NCBI GenBank assembly: GCA_964436865.1
Contig: CAYTFK010000088.1
Coordinates: 1 to 21,174, forward strand
Direction of reading: 5' to 3'
Source: JAXGPP01 sp964436865
GTDB lineage: Bacteria > Planctomycetota > Planctomycetia > Pirellulales > Thermoguttaceae
DNA: 21,174 bases
The stretch's first letter is position 1. Every line of letters begins with the position of its first letter. Of this stretch, positions 1-6,779 are shown piece by piece. The translations under genes and the position numbers were made by a program. The notes below the pieces were generated by a model that searched no databases, was not told the DNA's origin, and saw only the letters and a program-made list of their open reading frames with translations.

Positions 1-237
1 CTGTCGCTGGTCACTCAGGCAATGGGCCTGGGTCTGGCCGTGCTCGCGGTGTTTGCCCTCGTGCACTGGCTCATCGATGTGGTCTGGCTCGACTTTCTTT
101 CCCTGGCCGGGCATCGGGGGTCGCAATGGCTCGGCCCGCGCGCCCAGCTTGTTATCGCCGCCGGCTGCGGCCTGTTGCTGATAACCTTCGGCGCCAAGTT
201 CCTCTACGATGCGGCGGTCGAACTGTCGGCCGCCTGA
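1..237 (+). CDS. LysE-family amino-acid exporter-like protein, C-terminal fragment
   Basis: The reading frame is open from base 1 and stops with TGA at 235-237, so only about 78 C-terminal residues are present and the start lies outside the window. The fragment has two hydrophobic segments, roughly the stretch from VLAVFALVHWLIDVVWL and a last one around VIAAGCGLLLITFGAKFLY, separated by a short polar loop with basic residues. The HWLIDVVWL stretch before a polar loop, followed by a final GCGLLLI...GAKFL helix, resembles the end of LysE/RhtB translocators, inner-membrane exporters of amino acids. Substrate cannot be told from this piece. It lies upstream of the glycosidase genes on the same strand with 71 bp between. 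Another small multi-helix membrane protein family remains possible. Confidence 0.55.
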   Translation: MSLVTQAMGLGLAVLAVFALVHWLIDVVWLDFLSLAGHRGSQWLGPRAQLVIAAGCGLLLITFGAKFLYDAAVELSAA

Positions 238-308
238 CCATTGAGGCGGTCCAGGCCGGCAGGTAGACTCGACGGGTGTTGCATGCCACCTCTCCCGGGA
301 GAACCTTG

Positions 309-2282
309 ATGAATAAGCGTCCTGCCCTGGCCTTGCTGTTCGGCTTCGCATTGATCTCGACGGCGGCCGCCGAGAATAAGCACTATCCCGTGAACCACCC
401 ACCGTTGCGGCAGACAGCGTTTGTGGCCTTGCCCGTCGGCGCTGTCCAACCGGCCGGGTGGCTCAAGGACCAACTCATTATCCAGGCCAATGGCCTGACG
501 GGCCATCTCGACGAATTCTGGCCGTCGCTGGTCGATTCCGCCTGGTCCGGCGGCAACGGCGAGGCGTGGGAACGCGGCCCCTATTATCTCGACGGTCTGG
601 TGCCTTTGGCCTATGTGCTCCGGGACGAGCGGCTGATCGCCAAGACGAGGCCGTGGATCGAGGGTATCCTGGCGAGCCGTCAGCCGAACGGCTGGTTCGG
701 CCCGGCAAAGAACAAGGATCGCTGGCCGCTGGCCGTGGCGCTCAAGGTGCTCACCCAGTATCATGAGGCGACAGGCGACCCGCGGGCGCTGGAAGTCATC
801 AAGGGATACTTCCGCTATCTCAAAGACGCCCCGCCCGACTGGCCCGACAAGGACTGGCGCGGCGTACGGGCGATGGAAAACGCCGTCACCGCCTATTGGC
901 TCTACCGCCGCACAGGCGACCCGAGCGTGCTGGAAGTCGTGCGGTCAATCCATGACAACAGCTTCGATTGGCCCGGCTACTTCCGCGACTTTCCCTGGAC
1001 CACCGAGGCAATTCAGCGCGAGGGCTATCCGCATCTCAGCAGGCCGGTGAGCATGACGGCCCACGTCGTCAATGTGGCCATGGCCACGAAGCATGCCGGA
1101 GTGTGGTATCAGCAATCGGGTGACGATCGCGACCGGCAGGCGGCTTACGACGGCTGGAGCAATCTCGACCGCTACCACGGCCAGGTTGCGGGCCGGTTCT
1201 CGGGCGACGAGCACCTGTCGGGCACGCGGCCCACGCAAGGCACCGAGCTATGCGCGATCGTTGAGGGAATGTACTCCCTCGAGAAGCTCGTTGAAGTGCT
1301 CGGCGACGCCGCGTTTTCCGATCGACTGGAAATGCTCGCATACAACGGCCAGCCGGGGACCTGCACGCCCGACTACTGGGCGCGGCAGTATGACCAGCAG
1401 GCCAATCAGGTGTTGTGCACCGTCGCCAAGCGGCAGTGGTCGAGCAACAGCGATACGTCGAACATCTACGGATTGGAGCCGCACTTCGGCTGCTGCACGG
1501 CCAACATGCACCAGGGTTGGCCCAAGTTCGTCGCCCATCTCTGGATGGCCACGCACGACCAAGGGTTGGCGGCCGTGGCCTACGGCCCGTCGAGCGTCAC
1601 CGCCAAGGTGGCCGACGGCGTCGGAGTTACAATCGACGAGGAGACTGATTACCCCTTCGACGGCCAGATTCGTTTCCGCGTCACGGCGACGAGCGCGGTG
1701 AAGTTCCCGCTCTCTCTGCGGATTCCGATATGGGCCCGCGGAGCCGAGGCCCGCGTGGCTGGCGAAACCCTGAAGCAAGAGCCGGGCAGATTCCTCGTTG
1801 TCGACCGCACGTGGAAGACGGGCGATGAGTTGACGCTCACGCTACCGATGGCGATTCGCCTGGAGACTCGCTACCGCAACGCGGTGGCCGTCTTTCGCGG
1901 CCCGCTGGCGTATTCACTGCGGATCAAGGAGCGATTACAGGAACTCAAACGGCACCACCCGACGCTGCCCGTGGTCGATTGGGAAGTCTACCCCGAGAGC
2001 CCGTGGAACTACGGTTTGCTCGTCGACCGGGAGCGGCCGGAGGAGTCGATTCGTGTGGCAAAAGTCGTTTCGCCGGGACCGCAGCCATTCGCCAATGAGT
2101 CGGCGCCGGTAGTGCTCGCCGTCCAAGGAAGGCGGCTGCCCGACTGGAAGCTGGTGCAGAACTCGGCCGACGATCCGCCGCCGTCGCCGGTGGAATCTCA
2201 GGAGCCGCTCACGGAACTGGAGTTGGTACCGTACGGCTGCACGCGGCTTCGGATCACCGAGTTTCCGGTGCTGGCCAAGTAG
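309..2282 (+). CDS. secreted GH127-family (DUF1680) glycoside hydrolase, divergent active site
   Basis: A 657-residue secreted protein of the DUF1680/GH127 group, whose characterised members are beta-L-arabinofuranosidases. I chose the ATG at 309 rather than the in-frame GTG at 276. GGGAGA lies just upstream of it, and the product then begins with a clean signal peptide (MNKRPALALLFGFALISTAAA, cleavage about residue 21). The body is an alpha/alpha-barrel-type domain with the GPYYLDGLVPLAY and RQPNGWFGP stretches, followed by a C-terminal beta region. Counterparts of the zinc ligands of Bifidobacterium HypBA1 are visible as E313-x-C315 and the C395-C396 pair. The Gly-Glu that carries the HypBA1 acid/base Glu322 is replaced by G-R-F; the nearest acidic pair is D300-E301 in GDEHLSG. 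The next gene starts 26 bp downstream, so the two are probably co-transcribed. Substrate is unknown. Confidence 0.85.
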   Translation: MNKRPALALLFGFALISTAAAENKHYPVNHPPLRQTAFVALPVGAVQPAGWLKDQLIIQANGLTGHLDEFWPSLVDSAWSGGNGEAWERGPYYLDGLVPLAYVLRDERLIAKTRPWIEGILASRQPNGWFGPAKNKDRWPLAVALKVLTQYHEATGDPRALEVIKGYFRYLKDAPPDWPDKDWRGVRAMENAVTAYWLYRRTGDPSVLEVVRSIHDNSFDWPGYFRDFPWTTEAIQREGYPHLSRPVSMTAHVVNVAMATKHAGVWYQQSGDDRDRQAAYDGWSNLDRYHGQVAGRFSGDEHLSGTRPTQGTELCAIVEGMYSLEKLVEVLGDAAFSDRLEMLAYNGQPGTCTPDYWARQYDQQANQVLCTVAKRQWSSNSDTSNIYGLEPHFGCCTANMHQGWPKFVAHLWMATHDQGLAAVAYGPSSVTAKVADGVGVTIDEETDYPFDGQIRFRVTATSAVKFPLSLRIPIWARGAEARVAGETLKQEPGRFLVVDRTWKTGDELTLTLPMAIRLETRYRNAVAVFRGPLAYSLRIKERLQELKRHHPTLPVVDWEVYPESPWNYGLLVDRERPEESIRVAKVVSPGPQPFANESAPVVLAVQGRRLPDWKLVQNSADDPPPSPVESQEPLTELELVPYGCTRLRITEFPVLAK

Positions 2283-2308
2283 CTGCATTTGTTGTGAAAG
2301 GTCTCTCC

Positions 2309-4651
2309 ATGCGATCCATCATTCCTGTTGGCGTACTGACTGCAGCTCTGCTCGCGGCCCATTCGTCGGAATCTGCGGACGACATCCGGCCGCTGCCGTT
2401 CAAGACGGCCGCGAAGCTGGCCGACCAACTCATGCTGCCCTCACCGCACCAGGCGCGGATTGGCGGCTGGCTCGGCGACCGGTTGCTCAACAACGAGCGG
2501 AATCGGCTCGTCAAAGTCGACCTGGAACCGCTGCTGGCCGGTTTTCGGCAACGGCCGGGAAGCCATCCCTGGATCGGCGAGCACATTGGCAAGTGGATGC
2601 ATGCTGCGACACTGGCCTGGGCGTATACCGGTGATGCGGAACTCCGGCAGAAACTGGACTACGCGGCCGCCGAACTGATCAAGACTCAGGAGCCTGATGG
2701 ATACCTGGGCACCTACGTGCCCGGCCAGCGATTCGGCCTCTATCGCGGCGCCGATTGGGATGTCTGGTCGCACAAGTACAACCTCATGGGACTGCTCACC
2801 TATTACCAGTACACGGGTAATCCGGCGGCGCTGGAGGCGTGTCGCAGGATGGGCGACCTGCTGGTGAAGACGTTCCCTGCCCAGAAGAGCATTCTCGCCG
2901 CCGGCACGCACGTCGGCATGGCCGCCACAAGCGTGCTGGAGCCGATGGTGCTCCTTTACCGTCACACGGGCGACGAGCGGTACCTGGACTTCTGCCGATA
3001 TATCGTCGCGGCATGGGATGAGCCCGAGGGGCCGAAGATTATCACCACGCTTCTGGCAGAACGACAGGTCAACAAGACGGCGAACGCAAAGGCCTATGAG
3101 ATGCTCTCGAATCTCGTGGGACTGTGCGAACTGGCGCGAGCTACCGGCGACCGACAACTGCTCGAACCGGTGCTTATTGCCTGGCAGGACATCGTCGACA
3201 AGCGGCTCTACCTTACCGGCACCGCGAGCCAGGGGGAGCACTTCCGAGAAGACTACGATCTGCCGAACGACTCGGCGGCTCATGTTGGCGAGACGTGTGT
3301 CACCACGACGTGGATCCAGTTGAATTCGCAGCTTCTGCGCCTGACGGGCGAGGCTCGCTTTGGCGATCAACTGGAGAAGACCTGGCTCAACCATCTCGCC
3401 GCCGCCCAGCGACCCGACGGCGCCCAGTGGTGCTACTTCACTGCCCTGGAGGGAGTTAAACCCTATGGGCCCGGGATCAGTTGCTGCGTGTCGAGCGGGC
3501 CGCGCGGCATGGCGATGGTGCCGCAGCACGCCTTTCTGGTTCGGCCAGCGGCGAACGCGGCGGAGACCGACGCTCTGGTGGTGAGTTTGTTTGGGCCAGG
3601 CACGTTCTCCGGCATCCTGGACGGCGGAATGGTCACGGTTGAGCAAAAGACCGACTTCCCGCGTTCCGGCCACGTGACGATTGTCGTGAAAGAAGGTGGG
3701 CCGAGGCGCTTTGCCATACAGGTTCGCGCGCCGGAGTGGGCCGAGCCCGTTGCCATGACCGTCAATGGCGAAGATGTGCCGGCCGCAGCCGACAAGGGAT
3801 GGATCAGTCTCCCAGCGAGGCAATGGTTGAGTGGTGACAAGCTTGAGTTCGGACTACGCGTCGGCGCCCGCATGATCCTCGGCGATCACGGCAACGCCGG
3901 GCGAGCCGCGCTCGCGTGGGGGCCGCTGGTGCTGGCCTACGATATGAACCAGAGCCCGCAGCGCGAAGCCCCGGCGTTGCTGGTGCTGGGCGAAGTGCGC
4001 GGGCGGCCGCAACTCGTGCTCCGGTCTCCGCCGGGCGAGCCGTTGCGGTGGGAGGCCATGGTCCGGTCGGTTCGCCAGCCGGAGCCTCATCCGGCCGTGT
4101 TTGTGCCATTTGCCGACGCCGGCGCCGACGGCGGCCGTTATCAAGTTTGGCTGCGCGCTCCCGGTGAAGCGCTGCCACAGGCCGATTCGCTCTCGGCGTT
4201 CATGCCCGAGAGCCGCTCGCGCGAAGGAAACGTGGCCGGATCGATAACCGATGGCGATGCGAGTACGTTTGTGGTGACGTTCAACGGTCAGCCGGCTCCG
4301 GAAGACTGGTTCGCGGTGGAGTTTGATGCGCCCGCCACGGTCGGCCGCGTCACTTTTGTCCACGGGCAGACATTTCACGACGGCGGCTGGTTCGACACTT
4401 CGGGCGGAAAACCGGAGATCCAGATCAAGCGGGGGAGCGATTCGACTTGGGAGACCGTCGCCAGGCTGGATATATACCCCGCGACAACGGCGACCGATTC
4501 ACCAGGGTTCAAGCCCGGTCAGGCGTTTACCTCCTCACTCGCGCAACCGGTTCGAGCCGTAGCCCTCCGGGTGGTGGGGAAGCCCGCCAGCGGCGATAAC
4601 CCTCGCCAGGCTTTCAGCTCCTGCGCGGAATTGCAGGTGTTCGCCCCATAG
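2309..4651 (+). CDS. secreted GH127-family glycoside hydrolase with C-terminal discoidin-like module
   Basis: A 780-residue secreted protein. The ATG at 2309 is preferred over the GTG at 2294: AAAGG sits 7 nt upstream and the product starts with a signal peptide (MRSIIPVGVLTAALLAAHSSESA). Residues about 30-500 form a DUF1680/GH127 domain that keeps all the HypBA1 catalytic positions: E310 in QGEHF (acid/base Glu322), E328 and C330 in GETC, and the C392-C393 pair (nucleophile plus zinc ligand). It also has the family motif DYDLPND. Residues about 635-780, starting near SREGNVAGSITDGD, look like an F5/8-type C (discoidin, CBM32-like) beta-sandwich, which usually binds sugars. It should cleave terminal beta-L-arabinofuranosyl or a related sugar outside the cytoplasm. 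The intact site contrasts with the upstream paralogue. Confidence 0.88.
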   Translation: MRSIIPVGVLTAALLAAHSSESADDIRPLPFKTAAKLADQLMLPSPHQARIGGWLGDRLLNNERNRLVKVDLEPLLAGFRQRPGSHPWIGEHIGKWMHAATLAWAYTGDAELRQKLDYAAAELIKTQEPDGYLGTYVPGQRFGLYRGADWDVWSHKYNLMGLLTYYQYTGNPAALEACRRMGDLLVKTFPAQKSILAAGTHVGMAATSVLEPMVLLYRHTGDERYLDFCRYIVAAWDEPEGPKIITTLLAERQVNKTANAKAYEMLSNLVGLCELARATGDRQLLEPVLIAWQDIVDKRLYLTGTASQGEHFREDYDLPNDSAAHVGETCVTTTWIQLNSQLLRLTGEARFGDQLEKTWLNHLAAAQRPDGAQWCYFTALEGVKPYGPGISCCVSSGPRGMAMVPQHAFLVRPAANAAETDALVVSLFGPGTFSGILDGGMVTVEQKTDFPRSGHVTIVVKEGGPRRFAIQVRAPEWAEPVAMTVNGEDVPAAADKGWISLPARQWLSGDKLEFGLRVGARMILGDHGNAGRAALAWGPLVLAYDMNQSPQREAPALLVLGEVRGRPQLVLRSPPGEPLRWEAMVRSVRQPEPHPAVFVPFADAGADGGRYQVWLRAPGEALPQADSLSAFMPESRSREGNVAGSITDGDASTFVVTFNGQPAPEDWFAVEFDAPATVGRVTFVHGQTFHDGGWFDTSGGKPEIQIKRGSDSTWETVARLDIYPATTATDSPGFKPGQAFTSSLAQPVRAVALRVVGKPASGDNPRQAFSSCAELQVFAP

Positions 4652-4751
4652 GTACGAAGAGGGGGTGCCAATGCCTTTCAGCGCTTGCTGGCATACAATT
4701 TGTAGTGCTTCAGGGCGGCATACAGTTTAAGCACAGAGAAAGGAGTGCCCC
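4652..4751 (+). promoter_or_regulatory. possible promoter of the secreted Tyr-rich protein gene
   Basis: This 100-bp gap contains TACAAT at 4694-4699, a good -10 match, without a clear -35. The box is part of an 11-bp perfect palindrome, TACAA-T-TTGTA (4694-4704), which could be an operator or chance. A strong ribosome binding site (AGAAAGGAG, 4737-4745) precedes the ATG at 4752. No terminator for the glycosidase unit was seen, so read-through from upstream is also possible. Confidence 0.35.
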
Positions 4752-5489
4752 ATGAAGACTACCTCTCTGGCGATTGCCTTGGCGCTCGTCGGCGCCTGGC
4801 GTGCAGAATCCGCCGTGGCGGATTCCGGCGAAGGCCGGGCAGTGGAAAACCGGCTGGGCCAGCCGGCGGTGCGGCTGGTCGACTTCGACCTCGACGACAT
4901 CGAAGATTTCTTCGATGACTTGGATGATCACCGGTTCGATCGTCGCCTACGGCGCGACTGGTACGGTTACCCATACCAGAGCCATGGCTTCTACCCGGGC
5001 TACTCGTACCACGGATATCCGCGCTCGTGGGGATTCAGCGTCCCCTACTTCAGTTTCTACTTCTCGCGGCCAACGCCGGATTATTATTCCAGCCCCGCGG
5101 TGCCGTATCCGGCTGATCCGGGTGTCTTATCGCCAGCGTGGCCCGGAGTTGAAATCAATCCGCCGGTTACGCCGGTCAGGGTCCGTTCGCTGGTCGTAAA
5201 TCCGGAGGCAAACGGTGTCGCGCTGAAGTACCGGGTCAACGGCGTTTCGCACACCATCGCGCCCGGCGAGAGCCAAGAGTTCGCCGCGCCGGGGCAGGTG
5301 ATCGAGTTTGACCGGGGAGGCGGCACGGGCTTGGCGCGCTACGCGTTGTCGGGCGGCGTCTACACGTTCACTCCGACGGAACAGGGCTGGGAACTCTACC
5401 GCTCACCGCTCGAGTCAAGCGAACAGTCTCGCGACTCGGGTACAAGTGGAAATGATGCCGGCACTGGCAATCAGGGCCGCGCGCTTTAG
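4752..5489 (+). CDS. secreted Tyr/Pro-rich protein with conserved-looking C-terminal beta domain
   Basis: A 245-residue protein of no function I recognise. The start is supported by AGAAAGGAG 6 nt upstream. Residues 1 to about 23 form a signal peptide. Residues 43-63 are a strongly acidic run with alternating Asp and aromatic residues (for example IEDFFDDLDD). Residues 70-135 are rich in Tyr, Pro, Gly and Ser, low in complexity and probably extended. Residues about 145-217 look folded, with a strand pattern ending in GGVYTFTPTEQGWELYR, and may be a small beta domain. The last 25 residues are Ser/Gly/Asn-rich. It is likely exported to the periplasm or cell surface. It ends 10 bp from the convergent sigma-factor gene. 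Confidence 0.7.
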   Translation: MKTTSLAIALALVGAWRAESAVADSGEGRAVENRLGQPAVRLVDFDLDDIEDFFDDLDDHRFDRRLRRDWYGYPYQSHGFYPGYSYHGYPRSWGFSVPYFSFYFSRPTPDYYSSPAVPYPADPGVLSPAWPGVEINPPVTPVRVRSLVVNPEANGVALKYRVNGVSHTIAPGESQEFAAPGQVIEFDRGGGTGLARYALSGGVYTFTPTEQGWELYRSPLESSEQSRDSGTSGNDAGTGNQGRAL

Positions 5490-5499
5490 GATCAGACTT

Positions 5500-6438
5500 T
5501 CATCCGGCCAGGGCGGGGATTTCGAAATCTTCGTCACTGGCCGCGTTTCGAAGCTTCTCGAGCGCTCGGAGTTCGATTTGCCGGATGCGTTCTTTGCTTA
5601 CCCCAAGTTCGTCGCCTAACTGCCGGCATGTGACTGGAGCTCCGCGCTCGTCGAGCCCATAACGGCTGATAATGATGTGGCGTTCGCGATCGTTGAGAAC
5701 GTCGAGCATCTGGCGCACTCTGGTGTGTCGAGACACTTGTTCCGCTTGCGTGACCAGGACATCGGCGCGATCGTCGGCTGCGAGGTCAAGCGGGCGGCGG
5801 TCAAGGGAGCCGAACCGCTGGCGTTGCCGGCGCTGCTGGGGCACCCCGCGAGCGAACGCCCGGTTCAAAGACCAGGTGGCATAGGTGCTGAAGCGGAAAC
5901 CGCGGGCGAAATCGAACTTCTCCACGGCGCGCATGAGCGTGACGTTGCCATCGCTGACGAGTTCGAATAGCGGATTCTCTCGCGAGGCGAACCGTTTGGC
6001 GATCGACACCACCAGTCGAAGGTTGGCCTGGATGATCCGGTTCTTGACGTCGATGGCCTGCTCGTAAAGCCGTTCGACCTGCTCGAGCAACTCGATTCGC
6101 GGGCGCTGGGGGTTGAGACGCTGCCGCAGGCTGGCGGCCTTGAACTTCAAGAAGTTCATGTGGCGGAAGAGCCCCCGCTCCTGTTCGCGGCTCAACAGCG
6201 GCACGTCGTACAAGCTGGCGAGGTACGCCGGCGTATCCGGCGGAAGACGGGGCCGGCGAACCAGCCCAGGGTCCGGAGCGATGGGGGCCCGCTCCTCGCC
6301 TTCCGACCCCGGGCCGGCCTCCTCAAATTCGGGATTCGGAATGTATTCCAGTGACAGTTCCATAACGCGTCGAACGCGCGTTTCCAGCGATGCTGGCGAA
6401 GGCTGGCCGGCTCGAGATTCGACAGATCTGGCTACCAT
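5500..6438 (-). CDS. sigma-70 family RNA polymerase sigma factor lacking region 3
   Basis: A 312-residue sigma factor. The frame is open to an ATG at 6492, but the ATG at 6438 has GAGGA 6 nt upstream and the farther one has no ribosome binding site, so 6438 is chosen. Region 1.2 is at about residues 70-110 (YLASLYDVPLLSREQERGLF). Region 2 is at about 130-205, with NLRLVVSIAKRF and FSTYATWSLNRAFARG, the latter replacing the WWIRQAI of housekeeping factors. Region 4 is at about 240-298 and ends in the helix-turn-helix RQLGDELGVSKERIRQIE. Only some 40 residues join regions 2 and 4, so region 3 is essentially absent. It is larger than an ECF factor but is not RpoD. It is divergent from a CarH-like regulator and shares its control region, suggesting that the regulator governs its expression. 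Confidence 0.92.
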   Translation of the reverse strand: MVARSVESRAGQPSPASLETRVRRVMELSLEYIPNPEFEEAGPGSEGEERAPIAPDPGLVRRPRLPPDTPAYLASLYDVPLLSREQERGLFRHMNFLKFKAASLRQRLNPQRPRIELLEQVERLYEQAIDVKNRIIQANLRLVVSIAKRFASRENPLFELVSDGNVTLMRAVEKFDFARGFRFSTYATWSLNRAFARGVPQQRRQRQRFGSLDRRPLDLAADDRADVLVTQAEQVSRHTRVRQMLDVLNDRERHIIISRYGLDERGAPVTCRQLGDELGVSKERIRQIELRALEKLRNAASDEDFEIPALAG

Positions 6439-6474
6439 GACACATCCTCGCGTGGGCAGGGTGTTTTGAAGCGG

Positions 6475-6480
6475 TGTATA
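6475..6480 (-). promoter_or_regulatory. candidate -10 box of the sigma-factor gene
   Basis: On the minus strand this reads TATACA. It predicts a transcript starting near 6468, about 30 nt before the ATG at 6438, leaving room for the GAGGA ribosome binding site. This supports 6438 over 6492 as the start. No good -35 is visible. Confidence 0.4.
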
Positions 6481-6481
6481 A

Positions 6482-6491
6482 AAAACGTTCA
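6482..6491 (+). promoter_or_regulatory. AAAACGTTCA copy 1 (candidate operator)
   Basis: First exact copy of the 10-mer. It lies just upstream of the minus-strand TATACA box, in the spacer where MerR-family regulators usually bind. A second CGTTCA follows at 6495-6500, giving a 9-bp-spaced direct repeat of CGTTCA. Confidence 0.5.
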
Positions 6492-6651
6492 TTTCGTTCA
6501 GTTAAGGTTACCGGATACCGATGAATAGGCTAGGTAAATAGTCTGATGCCCCGGGCTATTCCTGCTGAAAATAATCACTAAATCGTTTGATAATAATGTT
6601 TTACGACAATTCTCTGAGGTGCGTGGCAGTGTGACTTGCTCTCGCGGGACA

Positions 6652-6671
6652 TTTTGAAAAAACGTTCAAAA
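6652..6671. promoter_or_regulatory. AAAACGTTCA copy 2 inside a perfect inverted repeat (candidate operator)
   Basis: TTTTGAA at 6652-6658 and TTCAAAA at 6665-6671 are perfect 7-bp inverted arms with a 6-bp spacer. The 10-mer copy occupies 6659-6668. Dyad symmetry fits binding by a dimeric helix-turn-helix protein such as the adjacent regulator. It is not followed by a T-run in a useful place, so a terminator is unlikely. Confidence 0.5.
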
Positions 6672-6754
6672 CGGCCATTCCTCGGAGATTTGAAGAACCA
6701 GGTTCACCAACTCTCAACACTTTTTCTCCCCTTCTTCGTCGCGTTCGTGGTGGC

Positions 6755-6760
6755 TATAAT
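6755..6760 (+). promoter_or_regulatory. candidate -10 box (TATAAT) of the MerR/CarH-like gene
   Basis: A perfect TATAAT lies 20 bp before the ATG at 6780. Seventeen bases upstream is TTCTTC (6732-6737), a poor -35, so an activator or another sigma factor may be needed. Transcription would begin near 6766-6768, leaving a leader of only about 12-14 nt. Confidence 0.5.
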
Positions 6761-6766
6761 TCGATC

Positions 6767-6776
6767 AAAACGTTCA
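6767..6776 (+). promoter_or_regulatory. AAAACGTTCA copy 3 (candidate operator)
   Basis: Third exact copy. It covers the predicted transcription start of the regulator gene and ends 3 bp before its ATG. A protein bound here would block initiation, which fits autorepression. Confidence 0.5.
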
Positions 6777-6779
6777 GCC

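Larger units (their letters stand above)
6439..6779. promoter_or_regulatory. divergent control region between the sigma-factor and MerR/CarH-like genes
   Basis: This 341-bp stretch holds no convincing gene. The plus-strand frame open from 6636 only extends the regulator by 48 unrelated residues. It is clearly richer in A+T than its surroundings, most strongly at about 6570-6610. It carries three exact copies of AAAACGTTCA, all on the plus strand, plus candidate -10 boxes on both strands, each annotated separately. No hairpin terminator and no riboswitch-like fold was recognised. Confidence 0.7.

Noticed and set aside
2441..3823. 460-codon minus-strand frame inside the second GH127 gene
   Set aside because: It is antisense to the catalytic domain and has no domain or ribosome binding site.
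6652..6671. Inverted repeat as a terminator
   Set aside because: It lies upstream of two divergent genes, where no transcript should end, and the spacer carries the repeated 10-mer. An operator fits better.
6636..6779. 48-residue N-terminal extension of the MerR/CarH-like protein
   Set aside because: It has no family similarity, and the predicted TATAAT and an operator copy lie inside it. The MerR fold begins at the ATG at 6780.
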